DNA of 64,000 nucleotides from Elusimicrobiales bacterium (GCA_028713125.1 JAQTOU010000005.1:1-64000), one strand, 5' to 3'; positions 1 through 8,339 are shown, counted from the first letter of the stretch. Notes: generated from the letters alone by a model not told the origin. Translations and numbers: made by a program.

Positions 1-62
1 GAGAAAAGCGAAAGGAATACCGCCGCTACGCCGATCTGGGATATGTTTTTTAGGTTCGTCAT
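1..62 (-). CDS. N-terminus of an exported protein, truncated by the window edge
   Basis: Reading the minus strand from an ATG at 62 gives about 20 codons beginning MTNLKNISQIGVAAVFLSLF. This is a short polar start followed by a hydrophobic stretch, typical of a signal peptide or signal anchor. The rest lies outside the window, so no function can be given. A TATACT -10-like box (74 to 69 on the minus strand) ends six bases before the ATG and there is no Shine-Dalgarno, so the transcript may be leaderless, as for several other genes here. The call rests on the combination of start, hydrophobic segment and promoter-like box. Confidence 0.45.
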   Translation of the reverse strand, partial: MTNLKNISQIGVAAVFLSLF

Positions 63-68
63 GCTAAT

Positions 69-74
69 AGTATA
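69..74 (-). promoter_or_regulatory. -10 box for the truncated gene (leaderless type)
   Basis: TATACT on the minus strand lies six bases upstream of the ATG at 62. No -35 element or ribosome site is evident. Confidence 0.35.
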
Positions 75-120
75 CGGCCCGGAACGGTTTTTATTAAGTG
101 GCCAAGTACCCAGACCGGCC

Positions 121-276
121 CTGTTTTAATACCCAGGGGGGCCTAGGCCTCTCTAGGCCCTCCCCGCATAGGCCATTGGGTCTATGGGAGTAGGCCTATA
201 CTGAAAAGTGATTGAAATATAAGGACTTATTTAAATAAGGCAAAATCGGATCAAGGCAAAATTAGGGCCTAGATGA
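121..276. repeat. Intergenic hairpin cluster rich in TAGGCC / GGCCTA
   Basis: The gap between the truncated gene and guaB (63-414) has no credible gene. Within it the hexamer TAGGCC or its complement GGCCTA recurs, at about 137-145, 151-156, 171-176, 192-197 and 266-271. These sites form nested stems: GGGCCTAG with CTAGGCCC around 136-158, and ATAGGCC with GGCCTAT around 170-198. The stretch 200-300 is otherwise AT-rich and featureless. Confidence 0.4.
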
Positions 277-363
277 ATATATAGGCGCGAAATTTAGGGG
301 ATTTTCATGACAAGACCGGCACCGAAGTTATATTTTCATAAGTATATGGCGGGCGCTAATACA

Positions 364-403
364 ATAAAAAAGGACAGCGTATTTTCACGCTGTCCTTTTA
401 TTA
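364..403 (-). terminator. Rho-independent terminator of guaA-guaB
   Basis: A 13-bp perfect stem (368-380 with 387-399), GGACAGCGT pairing with ACGCTGTCC, has a GAAA-type loop. On the minus strand it is followed by a T-rich run. It lies just beyond the guaB stop at 415. Confidence 0.85.
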
Positions 404-414
404 GCCCGTTATAC

Positions 415-1872
415 TTAATCGTCAAGGGCGTAGTTCGGAGTTTCCTTGGTCACTTTCACATCGTGGACATGGCTTTCTTTCAGCCCCGCGCCGGAGATGC
501 GCACGAAGCGAGCTTTCTTCCTTAGCTCCGCAAGGTCTTTGCAGCCGCAGTAGCCCAGGCCGGAGCGCAGGCCGCCGGTGAGCTGGTGCACGATATCGGA
601 AACAGAACCTTTGAAAGGGACCTGGCCCTCTATGCCCTCGGGAACGAGCTTCTCTTTTTCCACGCCCGCCTGGCCATAGCGGTCTTTAGACCCGGCTTCC
701 ATCGCGCCGACCGAGCCCATCCCGCGGTAAGCTTTATAGCTGCGCCCGTGGAACAAAATGATGTCCCCGGGCGCTTCCTGCGTCCCGGCCAGGAGGGTTC
801 CGAGCATCACGCAGTCCGCGCCGGCGGCGATAGCCTTGGTGATGTCGCCTGAGAACTTTATCCCCCCGTCAGCTATAACGGGAATGCCGCGCTTCGCCGC
901 CGCCCTGCGGCATTCGCTTATAGCGGTCAACTGCGGCACGCCCACTCCGGAGATTATGCGGGTGGTGCAGATAGAGCCCGGGCCTATGCCTACCTTGATC
1001 GCGTCGGCGCCGGCCTTTATCAGGGCCAGAGCGCCCTCGTAGGTGGCCACGTTCCCCGCTATCACTTCCACGCCGTAGCGGCGTTTCACTTCTTTGAGGG
1101 TCTTCAGCACATTGGCCGAATGGCCATGGGCGGAATCCAGCGAAAGCACGTCGGCGCCGGCCTTGACCAGTTCGCCGGCGCGCTCTATTGCGGCTTCGCC
1201 CGCGCCTATAGCCGCGCCTACGCGCAGGCGGCCGGCCTTGTCCTTGCAGGCGTCGGGGTAATCCTTGGTGTTCATCATATCCCGCGTGGTGATCAGGCCT
1301 TTCAGCCGGCCGTCCTTATCCACAAGGGGCAGCTTCTCTATGCGGTGCTTGTGCAGCAGGACTTCGGCCTGGTCGAGGGAGATGCCGACCCTGGCCGTGA
1401 CCACTTCGCTGGTCATCACGGAAGCGACTTTTTTATTCAGGTCTTTTTCGAAACGGACGTCCCGGTTGGTAAGGATGCCGGCGAGTTTGCCGCGGGAGAC
1501 TACTACCAGGCCGGAGATCCCGTGCTTGCTCATCAGTTCGAGCGCGTCCCCCAGCGTCTCTTCGGGCGAGATGGTAACGGGGTTGGTGATCACGCCGCTC
1601 TCGTGTTTTTTAACTTTGGCGATCTCTAGCGCCTGCTGGTGCGCCGGCATAGCGCGGTGGATTATGCCCAGCCCGCCCTCGCGCGCCATGGCTATGGCCA
1701 GGCCGGCTTCGGTCACCGTGTCCATCGCGGCGGAGATCAGCGGGATGTTAAGAGTTATTTTAGCGGTCAGCCTTGTCTGTATCACGGTCTGCCTCGGCAT
1801 CACGGAGGACATGGCGGGCAGCAGCAGCACGTCGTCGAAGGTAAGACCCAAGTCGATTTTATTCTGGAGCAT
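415..1872 (-). CDS. guaB: Inosine-5'-monophosphate dehydrogenase
   Basis: Oxidises IMP to XMP with NAD+, the committed step of cytosolic GMP synthesis. The 485-residue protein has normal family length and order. An N-terminal barrel segment is followed by two CBS modules (about residues 95-205), then the rest of the barrel. The barrel carries the catalytic loop GPGSICTTR with the thioimidate Cys near 302, and a DGGIKFSGD phosphate-binding segment. It lies 12 nt downstream of guaA with an AAGAGG ribosome site and shares its terminator, so the two consecutive steps of guanylate synthesis form one operon. Nothing about the gene is unusual. Confidence 0.97.
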   Translation of the reverse strand: MLQNKIDLGLTFDDVLLLPAMSSVMPRQTVIQTRLTAKITLNIPLISAAMDTVTEAGLAIAMAREGGLGIIHRAMPAHQQALEIAKVKKHESGVITNPVTISPEETLGDALELMSKHGISGLVVVSRGKLAGILTNRDVRFEKDLNKKVASVMTSEVVTARVGISLDQAEVLLHKHRIEKLPLVDKDGRLKGLITTRDMMNTKDYPDACKDKAGRLRVGAAIGAGEAAIERAGELVKAGADVLSLDSAHGHSANVLKTLKEVKRRYGVEVIAGNVATYEGALALIKAGADAIKVGIGPGSICTTRIISGVGVPQLTAISECRRAAAKRGIPVIADGGIKFSGDITKAIAAGADCVMLGTLLAGTQEAPGDIILFHGRSYKAYRGMGSVGAMEAGSKDRYGQAGVEKEKLVPEGIEGQVPFKGSVSDIVHQLTGGLRSGLGYCGCKDLAELRKKARFVRISGAGLKESHVHDVKVTKETPNYALDD

Positions 1873-1884
1873 TGTTAACCTCTT

Positions 1885-3417
1885 TTATTCCCACTCGATG
1901 GTGGCCGGCGGCTTGGAGGTGATATCGTAAACCACGCGGTTTATCCCGCGCACCTCGCTGACTATCCTCGAAGAGATCTTCTGGAGCAGGTCGTGCGGCA
2001 GCCTGGACCAGTCTGCCGTCATCCCGTCCACGGAGCTGACGCAGCGGATAGCTATGGTGTATTCGTAGGAACGTTCGTCGCCCATCACGCCTACCGACCT
2101 GACCGGGAGCAGGACGCAGAAAGCCTGCCAGATCTTCGAATACCAGCCGGCGTCCTGGATCTCCTCGCGCATCAGGCGGTCGGCCTCGCGCAGTATCTTC
2201 AGGCGTTCTGGCGTTACTTCGCCCAGCACGCGTATCGCAAGGCCCGGCCCCGGGAAAGGATGCTGCATCAGCACCGGCTCGGGGATCTTCATGCTGCGGC
2301 CGAGCTCGCGCACTTCGTCCTTGAAGAAGAACCTGAGCGGCTCGATCAGCCCCATCTTCATCTTCGCGGGCAGGCCGCCTACATTGTGATGGCTCTTTAT
2401 CACCGCCGAAGGCCCTTTTACCGAGACGGATTCGATAACGTCGGGATAGAGCGTGCCCTGCAGCAGGAAAGAGGCGTCCTTGATCTTTTTAGCTTCTTTA
2501 TCGAAAACCTCTATGAAAGTATGCCCGATTATTTTCCGCTTCTTCTCCGGAGAGGTGACGCCTTTCAGCCGGCCGAGGAAGAGCTTCGAGGCGTCGACTA
2601 TCCTGACGCTGTAGCCGAATTTGTCGTGGAAGACTTCTTTCATGCGCTGAGAATCGCCGTGGCGCAGGAGCCCGGTGTCCACGAAGATGCAGCGGAGCTT
2701 GTCTCCGATGGCCCTATGGGCGAGCACGGCGGCAACGGAGGAATCCACTCCGCCGGAAAGGCCGCAGATGACGGTCTTGCCGCCGGCCTGCTTCTTTATT
2801 TCAGAGATGCTTTCAGCGAGGAAGGAAGAAGGGGTCCAGCGCTCTTTATAGCCGCAGACGACGCGCGCGAAATTCTCGAGCATCTTCGTGCCCTGCTCGG
2901 TATGGTGCACCTCGGGATGGAACTGGAGCGCGTAAAGATTGAGCGAGGGATTTTCCATCGCCGAGATCCCGGCGGCGGAAGCGGAGGCGGTGACTTTGAA
3001 GCCGGGCGGGACTTTTTTGACTTCGTCGCCGTGGCTCATCCAGACTTTCAGAGTTTCGGGCAGGCCGGCGAGGAGCTTCGAGCCCTTCCGCAGGCTGACC
3101 TTGCCGAGCCCGTATTCGCGCTGGAGGGCCTTGCTTACGTCCCCGCCGTATTCGCGGGCCATGAGCTGCATGCCGTAGCAGACGCCCAGCACCGGGATCC
3201 CCAGGCTGAACACGGCCGGGTCCGGCTTGGGGGCGGCTTTGTCGTAGACGCTGGAAGGCCCGCCGGAAAGTATTATCCCCCTCGGCGACCGGGAGAGGAT
3301 GTCCTCTACCGCCGCGCTGAAAGGAAGTATCTCGCAATAAACCCGCAAGCTGCGGAGCCTGCGGGCGATAAGCTGGGTATACTGGCTGCCGAAGTCGAGA
3401 ATAAGGATTTGATCCAT
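1885..3417 (-). CDS. guaA: GMP synthase (glutamine-hydrolysing)
   Basis: Aminates XMP to GMP using glutamine and ATP. The 510-residue protein has a class I amidotransferase domain with nucleophile Cys80 (GVCYGMQL) and catalytic His167 and Glu169 (FHPEV). An ATP pyrophosphatase domain follows with its P-loop SGGVDSS at 221-227, and the C-terminal GMP synthase dimerisation domain ends in TIEWE. It is first in the guaA-guaB operon. An extended -10 lies about 50 nt upstream, and GAGGT serves as ribosome site about 10 nt before the ATG. Confidence 0.97.
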   Translation of the reverse strand: MDQILILDFGSQYTQLIARRLRSLRVYCEILPFSAAVEDILSRSPRGIILSGGPSSVYDKAAPKPDPAVFSLGIPVLGVCYGMQLMAREYGGDVSKALQREYGLGKVSLRKGSKLLAGLPETLKVWMSHGDEVKKVPPGFKVTASASAAGISAMENPSLNLYALQFHPEVHHTEQGTKMLENFARVVCGYKERWTPSSFLAESISEIKKQAGGKTVICGLSGGVDSSVAAVLAHRAIGDKLRCIFVDTGLLRHGDSQRMKEVFHDKFGYSVRIVDASKLFLGRLKGVTSPEKKRKIIGHTFIEVFDKEAKKIKDASFLLQGTLYPDVIESVSVKGPSAVIKSHHNVGGLPAKMKMGLIEPLRFFFKDEVRELGRSMKIPEPVLMQHPFPGPGLAIRVLGEVTPERLKILREADRLMREEIQDAGWYSKIWQAFCVLLPVRSVGVMGDERSYEYTIAIRCVSSVDGMTADWSRLPHDLLQKISSRIVSEVRGINRVVYDITSKPPATIEWE

Positions 3418-3467
3418 CAGTGATTAACCTCAAGACCCGCCAGAAGGATGAATAGGACTACGCTTAA

Positions 3468-3476
3468 ATTCTAACA
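3468..3476 (-). promoter_or_regulatory. Extended -10 promoter of guaA-guaB
   Basis: TGTTAGAAT on the minus strand matches the extended -10 pattern TGnTAnAAT. The same nine bases occur upstream of the glycosyltransferase gene at 5676. A 40-45 nt leader would result. No good -35 is seen. Confidence 0.5.
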
Positions 3477-3579
3477 AATTAAGAGCGTGAACGCCCTACC
3501 TCGGAGCGCGCGTATTCTAGCCAAAGGACGCGAATCGTTTGTATCATAATGAGCGATCCCAGGGCTTTCTACGACACCA

Positions 3580-4239
3580 ATGACAGTATCCCAAAAAATA
3601 TTCACGAGGACGGCTCTCTTTTGCGTCCTCGCCGCGCTGTCAGCTTCGTGCAGCTTAAGCGAAAAAGACCCCGCTTTGCTCCTGAACACCGCGATCAGGA
3701 ACAAAGACAAGGCGAAAGTCGGCCTCCTGCTGGCCCAGGGCGTCCCTGTGAATACGGACCCGGGAGCGGGCTGGACGCCTCTTATGCTGGCCGTGATGCA
3801 GAACGACGGCGAGATAACCGATCTTCTTCTGAACAAAGGCGCGGATATAGACGCGAGGAACCGCGACCGGGAAACGCCCGTGAACCTCGCCGCCAGGTGG
3901 GGGAAGGAAGCCGCCCTGGATAGTCTGCTTAAACGGAAGGCTAATCTCGAAAGCCGCGACCGGATAGGCTGGACGCCGCTTATGTGGGCTTCCCTGCGCG
4001 GCAAAGACGCGGTGATAAACAAGCTGCTGGACGCCGGGGCCAATATAAACGCGATGGACTCGGACAATAACACGCCGCTGATACTTTCCGCCTGGCGCGG
4101 CCATACGGAGACAGCGACGCTGCTCCTCTCGCGCGGGGCCCGGCCCGCCGCCCTCAACCGCTTCGGCCTGGACGCCGCCGCCGTGGCCCAGAAGAACGGC
4201 TTCCCCGACCTCTCCGAAAAACTCCGCAAACTAAAATAA
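3580..4239 (+). CDS. Ankyrin-repeat lipoprotein
   Basis: A 219-residue protein whose N-terminus ends in a lipobox (LSASC), so it is probably a lipid-anchored envelope protein. The mature part is made of ankyrin repeats of about 33 residues, recognisable by GWTPLMLAV, LLLNKGADIDARN, GWTPLMWAS and LLDAGANINAMD. Ankyrin repeats mediate protein-protein contacts and no enzyme motif is present. The gene stands alone between the divergent guaA and the convergent glycosyltransferase gene. A TATCATAAT stretch at about 3543-3551 could be its -10 region; no clear ribosome site is seen. The partner is unknown. Confidence 0.85.
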   Translation: MTVSQKIFTRTALFCVLAALSASCSLSEKDPALLLNTAIRNKDKAKVGLLLAQGVPVNTDPGAGWTPLMLAVMQNDGEITDLLLNKGADIDARNRDRETPVNLAARWGKEAALDSLLKRKANLESRDRIGWTPLMWASLRGKDAVINKLLDAGANINAMDSDNNTPLILSAWRGHTETATLLLSRGARPAALNRFGLDAAAVAQKNGFPDLSEKLRKLK

Positions 4240-4297
4240 TCAAGAACCGCTGGTGAAGCGAAAAACGCGTCCGGCCACATCTGGAAAGCGCAGGATG

Positions 4298-4438
4298 GCC
4301 GGGCGGCCTACCGTACGGGCCGGAACGCAAAACGCGTTCGGGCACACCGTGCCCTCACTCCGTGTTCGCCCGCCGGGCTATGCAACCGGCGGGCTCTCCG
4401 AGGGTTTTGCTAACCCGGCCCGCACGGTCTCCGCCCGG
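4298..4438. repeat. Structured intergenic repeat, copy A
   Basis: About 141 bp, with the core in reverse orientation relative to copy D at 62924. The outer arms CCGGGCGG/CCGCCCGG and CCGTACGGGCCGG/CCGGCCCGCACGG pair with one mismatch and a small internal loop. The inside holds a GCAAAAC/GTTTTGC pairing, a central GCCCGCCGG hairpin with a TTGCATAG loop, and a GGGCAC-CGT-GTGCCC hairpin. The core of roughly 90 bp is nearly identical to copy D. The stretch upstream (4240-4297) only has a CCGGCCA/TGGCCGG hairpin. Confidence 0.85.
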
Positions 4439-4483
4439 ATCGCTCGATTTGCGAAAGATGTGCTGACGCATAAATTGAGCGGA

Positions 4484-4615
4484 GGGGTGGCAAGGGTATG
4501 GGTTCGGAGCGACCTCTCGGAGGCCCGAGCTTGCATAAGCGCGAGGGCCGAGAGAGGAGGCGCGGCCACGGTGTGGCCGACGCCGTGAGCGACGGGCCCA
4601 TACCCTTGCCGCCCC
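4484..4615. repeat. Structured intergenic repeat, copy B (diverged)
   Basis: About 132 bp. The terminal arms of 19 bp (4484-4502 and 4597-4615, GGCAAGGGTATGGG with CCCATACCCTTGCC) match at 18 of 19 positions. The internal order equals the other copies: a stem around GCTTGCATAAGC, then GGCCACGGTGTGGCCGACGCC. The outer arm sequence is unrelated to copies A, C and D but is equally well paired. It sits head to tail with copy A, between convergent genes. Confidence 0.8.
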
Positions 4616-4647
4616 GACTGGGCATCTCGCGGTCTTGGCTAATTATC

Positions 4648-5676
4648 TTAAATAGTTTTTTTAATGAAGGCCGCGCAGAAGCGGTCGAGGCTGGCTTTTT
4701 GGAGGATCGTAGCGCGGGCGGCGGCGCCGAGTTTTTTCAGGGCGGCGGGCGTGAGCGCCTTTATGCGCGCCAGCCCGGCGGCCAGCGAGCGGGGCGAGAG
4801 CTTGTCGTAAAAAAATCCGTTCTTGCCGTCCTTGATGAACCTCTCCATATACGGCGTGCGCCGGGCCAGCACCGGGCGGCCCAGCGCCATGCTGAGAAAG
4901 GCTATAGAATTTCCCGCGGCCTCGTTCAAATATCCGTCGCGCACGGGGATCACCACCGCCTTTGCCCCCGCCGCTGCGCTTCTCAGGTTATGCAGATTTT
5001 TAGCCAGCGGCAGGAATTCGACCCCGCGCGGAAGTTTTTGAGCCTTAGCGTCGCTGAATATCTTAAGGCCCAGCCCGGTGTTTTTTGCCGCGCCCGCCAG
5101 CGCCGAGAACTCGCGCCCCGCCGAACCCGCGGAAAAGACATATGTCCCCAAAGCCCCCGGCTGCCGCCGGTAATATTCGCAGTCTACGGCATAGCCGCGC
5201 TTCAGCAGGCGCGGCTCCTCGAGCCCCGCGTCGGCCCAAAGCCCCCAATCGTCGGACTCCAGCATATACCCGGAGTCTACGAGGGCCAAAGCTTTCAGCC
5301 GGCGGGCAAGGTCCGCGGTAAAATTATGCCCCGGCATCGGGATAAGGTGGTTCGCTATGAACACTTTTTTTCCCGCCGCGGCCTCTCGCGCCAGCCACAA
5401 AAAAGCCGGCGCGCACCGCGCCCGCTTCGGGAAATCCAGCAGAACTATAAGATCATAAGGCCCGGCCGCGGCTTTCTTCAAAGCTTCCAGCCCGGCATAT
5501 TTGAACCGCTTCCCCACCCGCGGCGGCAGGGCCCCTAAAAAATCATAGTGATAATCGAAATCGTGGACGATATCCAGCGAAATTTTCCCGGTCTTTCCCA
5601 AAGCGCGCACGAAAGCCCGCTCAAAATGCAGGTTCTCCGGGCATTCCGCGAAATTAGCCAAAAGAATTTTCTTCAC
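4648..5676 (-). CDS. GT-B type glycosyltransferase
   Basis: A 342-residue protein resembling group 1 glycosyltransferases. The N-terminal half binds acceptor and carries no clear motif. The C-terminal half has the donor-site pattern of the fold: GNSIAFLSMALGRPVLARRT followed by a FIKDGKNGFFYD segment. The GTG at 5676 (VKKILLANF) is chosen because the upstream ATG at 5730 would start inside the terminator of the peptidase gene. An extended -10 (TGTTAGAAT) ends seven bases before this GTG and no ribosome site is present, so the message may be leaderless. Donor and acceptor are unknown. It stands alone, with repeats A and B downstream. Confidence 0.75.
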   Translation of the reverse strand: MKKILLANFAECPENLHFERAFVRALGKTGKISLDIVHDFDYHYDFLGALPPRVGKRFKYAGLEALKKAAAGPYDLIVLLDFPKRARCAPAFLWLAREAAAGKKVFIANHLIPMPGHNFTADLARRLKALALVDSGYMLESDDWGLWADAGLEEPRLLKRGYAVDCEYYRRQPGALGTYVFSAGSAGREFSALAGAAKNTGLGLKIFSDAKAQKLPRGVEFLPLAKNLHNLRSAAAGAKAVVIPVRDGYLNEAAGNSIAFLSMALGRPVLARRTPYMERFIKDGKNGFFYDKLSPRSLAAGLARIKALTPAALKKLGAAARATILQKASLDRFCAAFIKKTI

Positions 5677-5683
5677 AAAAGGA

Positions 5684-5692
5684 ATTCTAACA
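5684..5692 (-). promoter_or_regulatory. Extended -10 promoter, leaderless type
   Basis: TGTTAGAAT on the minus strand is followed by seven bases and then the GTG at 5676. It overlaps the edge of the preceding terminator and is identical to the guaA -10. Confidence 0.5.
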
Positions 5693-5730
5693 AAAAATAC
5701 CCCGGCGCATGGCCGGGGCATTTTTTTCAA
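5691..5730 (-). terminator. Rho-independent terminator of the clostripain-like gene
   Basis: CCCCGGC (5700-5706) pairs with GCCGGGG (5712-5718). A T-run lies on either side, so it could act in both directions. It lies just after the stop at 5740 on the minus strand. Confidence 0.85.
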
Positions 5731-5739
5731 AGGCGGGAT

Positions 5740-7101
5740 CTATTTCGCGCCGTAGAGGAAGGTCACGAAGTCGTGCCAGCCGGTGGCTTTGTCGAAGGCG
5801 AAGTCCGTGTACTTGTTCTCGAAGATCCCCTCGAGCTTCTCCTGCGGGATGCGGGTTTCGGCCGGCGGCAGGTAGACGGAGATGCCTTTGCTCTCCGACA
5901 TCTCCTTGCCGACTCGGTTGACCCCCGCGGTCTTATTGTCGATCACCAGCTCTTTGTCTATATAGTCCTGCAGCTCGGCGGCCTTCTGCTTCAGCTCCGC
6001 CGCTTTCGCATGTTCCTTCAGCCCGTCGGCCGTAAGCTTGGCGAACTGCGACACGTCGCCGTAGAAAGAGATGGTCATGGCGGGGTCGGAACCGGCCCCG
6101 ACCGCGTCGTAGCGGATGACGCCGTTGCGGGCCGCCTTAAGCGCGTCCATATCGCCTATCTCTTTGGCCAGCTTGGCGAAATCGGACATCTTCACGGCCA
6201 GGCCGTCCAGCTTCGAGGCCCTGAGGGCGGAAAGCTGCACGTTCTTCTTTACCACGTCGTAGAACATCTTGAAGGCTTCAACCATCAGGGCCCCGGTATC
6301 TTCGGTCCCCAGCGCGGGATTTTTGGCCATCGCGCCAAGGAACAGGTTGTACGGATAGCCCAAACCGGGCACGGTCTCTTCGGAGCCCACGATGACCTGC
6401 GCGTCGTCCTTGACCTCGAAAGCCACTTCGGCCATGTTCATAAGGCAGGCGTCGAAAGCCAGGATATCCACTTTGCCGGCTTCCTTGAGGATAAGCCCTA
6501 TCTGGGGGGTCCTGATATAGTTGCCGGTCTCGTCGTCGAAAGAGATCCCTTTCTGCTCCTTGCGCGGGTCCATCCAGCCGGAGCCGTGGTTCCAGATTAT
6601 CAGCATATAGCGCTTGGCGGGATATTTTCCCTTGGACCATTTCACGAAATCCACGGCCCGCTTGTAGTCGCCCATGTCCACCGTTTTGGTCTCCATGACC
6701 ACGGGCGAGGTGATCTTTTCCTCGTCGGCATCCTTCTTTATGAGCATCCTGCGCGAACCGGTCCAGTCGCCGTCCAGGTCGGTATCGCCGCCGGCCTGGC
6801 CTTTCATGCGGCCTATCTCCACCACTATATTCATGTCCTTGGTGGAACCGATCTTTTCCATCTGGTTCACATTATAGAGCCCGGCCAGCTCCAGGTCGTT
6901 CTTGCCGTTCACGAAGACCATCACGGTCCATTCCTTGGGGGCCGCCGGCGCTTTCGCGGCATCCGCCAGGGCGGGGGCGGAAACAACGGGAGCGGACAGG
7001 CTATTGGAAGCCTGGCCGCCGAAATCGGTTTTTATTTCCGCGGCCTTGGCCGCGGACGCCGCCGTCAGGGTAAAGATCGCCGCGATTATTATTTTCTTCA
7101 T
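5740..7101 (-). CDS. Secreted C11 (clostripain-family) cysteine peptidase
   Basis: A 453-residue exported protein with a signal peptide ending near AKA (residues 12-20), then a Ser/Pro/Ala linker with LSAPVVSAP. The peptidase C11 domain spans about 57-450. The catalytic dyad is visible as NHGSGW (His172) and FDACLMNM (Cys219), with the family signature GSEETVPGLGYPY after it. Clostripain-type enzymes usually cut after basic residues. Its target is unknown. It is transcribed divergently from the SPV-repeat protein at 7302, which shares the LS-x-P-x-V-x-AP linker motif, so the two may work together at the cell surface. Confidence 0.9.
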   Translation of the reverse strand: MKKIIIAAIFTLTAASAAKAAEIKTDFGGQASNSLSAPVVSAPALADAAKAPAAPKEWTVMVFVNGKNDLELAGLYNVNQMEKIGSTKDMNIVVEIGRMKGQAGGDTDLDGDWTGSRRMLIKKDADEEKITSPVVMETKTVDMGDYKRAVDFVKWSKGKYPAKRYMLIIWNHGSGWMDPRKEQKGISFDDETGNYIRTPQIGLILKEAGKVDILAFDACLMNMAEVAFEVKDDAQVIVGSEETVPGLGYPYNLFLGAMAKNPALGTEDTGALMVEAFKMFYDVVKKNVQLSALRASKLDGLAVKMSDFAKLAKEIGDMDALKAARNGVIRYDAVGAGSDPAMTISFYGDVSQFAKLTADGLKEHAKAAELKQKAAELQDYIDKELVIDNKTAGVNRVGKEMSESKGISVYLPPAETRIPQEKLEGIFENKYTDFAFDKATGWHDFVTFLYGAK

Positions 7102-7219
7102 AAGTTCCTCCGGCTTCCTGCTACGCCAATAGTATAAGCGGAAACACTTGACCTGTCAAGTCTAACAAGGCCCAGCCGGCCCGAGGCCAAAGGACCCAGC
7201 CGGTTTAGGCCCAAAAACG

Positions 7220-7254
7220 CCGGCCACGGGGGTCCTGCGCCCTTTGTGGCCGGC
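7220..7254. repeat. Palindrome in a divergent intergenic region
   Basis: GCCGGCCAC and GTGGCCGGC form a perfect 9-bp stem with an 18-base loop, between the divergent peptidase and SPV-repeat genes. It may be regulatory. The remaining gap holds a short CTTGAC/GTCAAG palindrome near 7148. Confidence 0.4.
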
Positions 7255-7301
7255 CTGGAATTCTGGCACAATATATCCACAGCAGCCCAGGAGGCAACAG
7301 A

Positions 7302-8252
7302 ATGAATAAAATATCCAGCATCGCGGCAGCCATAATATTTTCGATCTCCGCCACGGCCCAGGTGAAAGCCGCCGAAAGCGAAGTCCTCTCCAAAGCCGGC
7401 CTCTCCCTTCCCTCCGTAACCGCCCCCACACCCAAGACCCCCGGGCACAACCAGTGGAATACGCTGAAAAAGATCACGGTCAATGAAGCCCAGCCCGATA
7501 TGAACGACACCCTTATCGGCATTGTGCGCGGCATGGACATAGATAAAGCCGTGAAAGAACTTAACGACAACGGCTTCAAGGCCTCCGCCCTCCAGGATAA
7601 CAACGGCGGCTACATGGTCATGGTGGACGTAAAAGGTCTGGACGCGGCCGACCTGGCTGTGGGCCTCGCCCGCTACTACTATATCACCGAGGTCAAAGTC
7701 GGCCAGAAAGTGCACAACCAGCTTTTCGGCCTGAACAATAAATCTACCTTCGCGGTTAAGATGGGAACCATCAAGGGCGGAATGAACCACAGCCCCGTGG
7801 ACCTCAAGATCAACAAGCTGGACTGGACCATCACCGGCGGCATGAACCTCTCCCCGGTGGACGTAAAGATAAACCACGACGCGAAGACCATAACCGGCGG
7901 CGCGAACCTTTCCCCCGTGGACCTCAAGTTCGCCTGGAGCACCGAGGAAGTGACCGTCGAAGGCGGCGCCAACCACAGCCCCGTTAAGTACACCGTGAAC
8001 TGGAAAGCCGGCCTGCTTGAAGGCTACGCAAACAATTCCCCGGTAAAGCTCGAATTCAATATGGGCGAAGGCTATGCCGACCAGACCATCGTCAGCGTGA
8101 AAGGCTACGCCAACCACGCCCCGGTGGAACTCACCTATAACAAGGTCAACGGTCATATCGGCGGCGGCATGAACTACAGCCCCGTGGACGTGAACCTGGT
8201 CAACTGCGACCTGTACGACTTCCTGCAGTATTTCTTCCTGTTCATTAAATAA
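7302..8252 (+). CDS. Exported protein with seven N-x-S-P-V repeats
   Basis: I do not recognise this 316-residue family. A signal peptide (about 1-23) is followed by a linker with LSLPSVTAP. Next comes a globular segment (about 55-137) with alternating strands and helices, which could be ferredoxin-like. Seven copies of G-[GY]-[MA]-N-x-[SA]-P-V-x-[LV] follow, starting near residues 159, 179, 199, 221, 241, 268 and 288. The near-constant 20-residue spacing suggests a beta-solenoid or stacked sheet. The C-terminus is hydrophobic (FLQYFFLFIK). AGGAGG is a clear ribosome site and a strong terminator follows. It is monocistronic and divergent from the C11 peptidase. Confidence 0.75.
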   Translation: MNKISSIAAAIIFSISATAQVKAAESEVLSKAGLSLPSVTAPTPKTPGHNQWNTLKKITVNEAQPDMNDTLIGIVRGMDIDKAVKELNDNGFKASALQDNNGGYMVMVDVKGLDAADLAVGLARYYYITEVKVGQKVHNQLFGLNNKSTFAVKMGTIKGGMNHSPVDLKINKLDWTITGGMNLSPVDVKINHDAKTITGGANLSPVDLKFAWSTEEVTVEGGANHSPVKYTVNWKAGLLEGYANNSPVKLEFNMGEGYADQTIVSVKGYANHAPVELTYNKVNGHIGGGMNYSPVDVNLVNCDLYDFLQYFFLFIK

Positions 8253-8267
8253 CAGGGTCCGGAACGA

Positions 8268-8300
8268 AAAGCCCTCCCCTGGCGGGAGGGCTTTTTATTT
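8268..8300 (+). terminator. Rho-independent terminator after the SPV-repeat gene
   Basis: GCCCTCCC pairs with GGGAGGGC around a short CTGGC loop, followed by CTTTTTATTTT. Confidence 0.88.
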
Positions 8301-8333
8301 TCGCATAGCGCGGTTAATTCGGGAATTTTAATA

Positions 8334-8339
8334 TATAAT
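8334..8339 (+). promoter_or_regulatory. -10 box, leaderless type
   Basis: A perfect TATAAT ends seven bases before the ATG at 8347. There is no ribosome site, so transcription would start at or next to the start codon. Confidence 0.6.

Noticed and set aside
1993-3423. Long plus-strand open frames opposite guaA, guaB and many other genes
   Set aside because: Their sequences are low-complexity reflections of GC-rich genes on the other strand. None matches a family.
4298-4615. Insertion sequence or MITE with a nearby transposase
   Set aside because: No transposase frame and no clear target-site duplication. The outer arms differ between copies, unlike terminal repeats of one mobile element.
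7268-7285. Sigma-54-like promoter (CTGGCAC...) before the SPV-repeat gene
   Set aside because: The second conserved element (TTGC at the proper distance) is missing.
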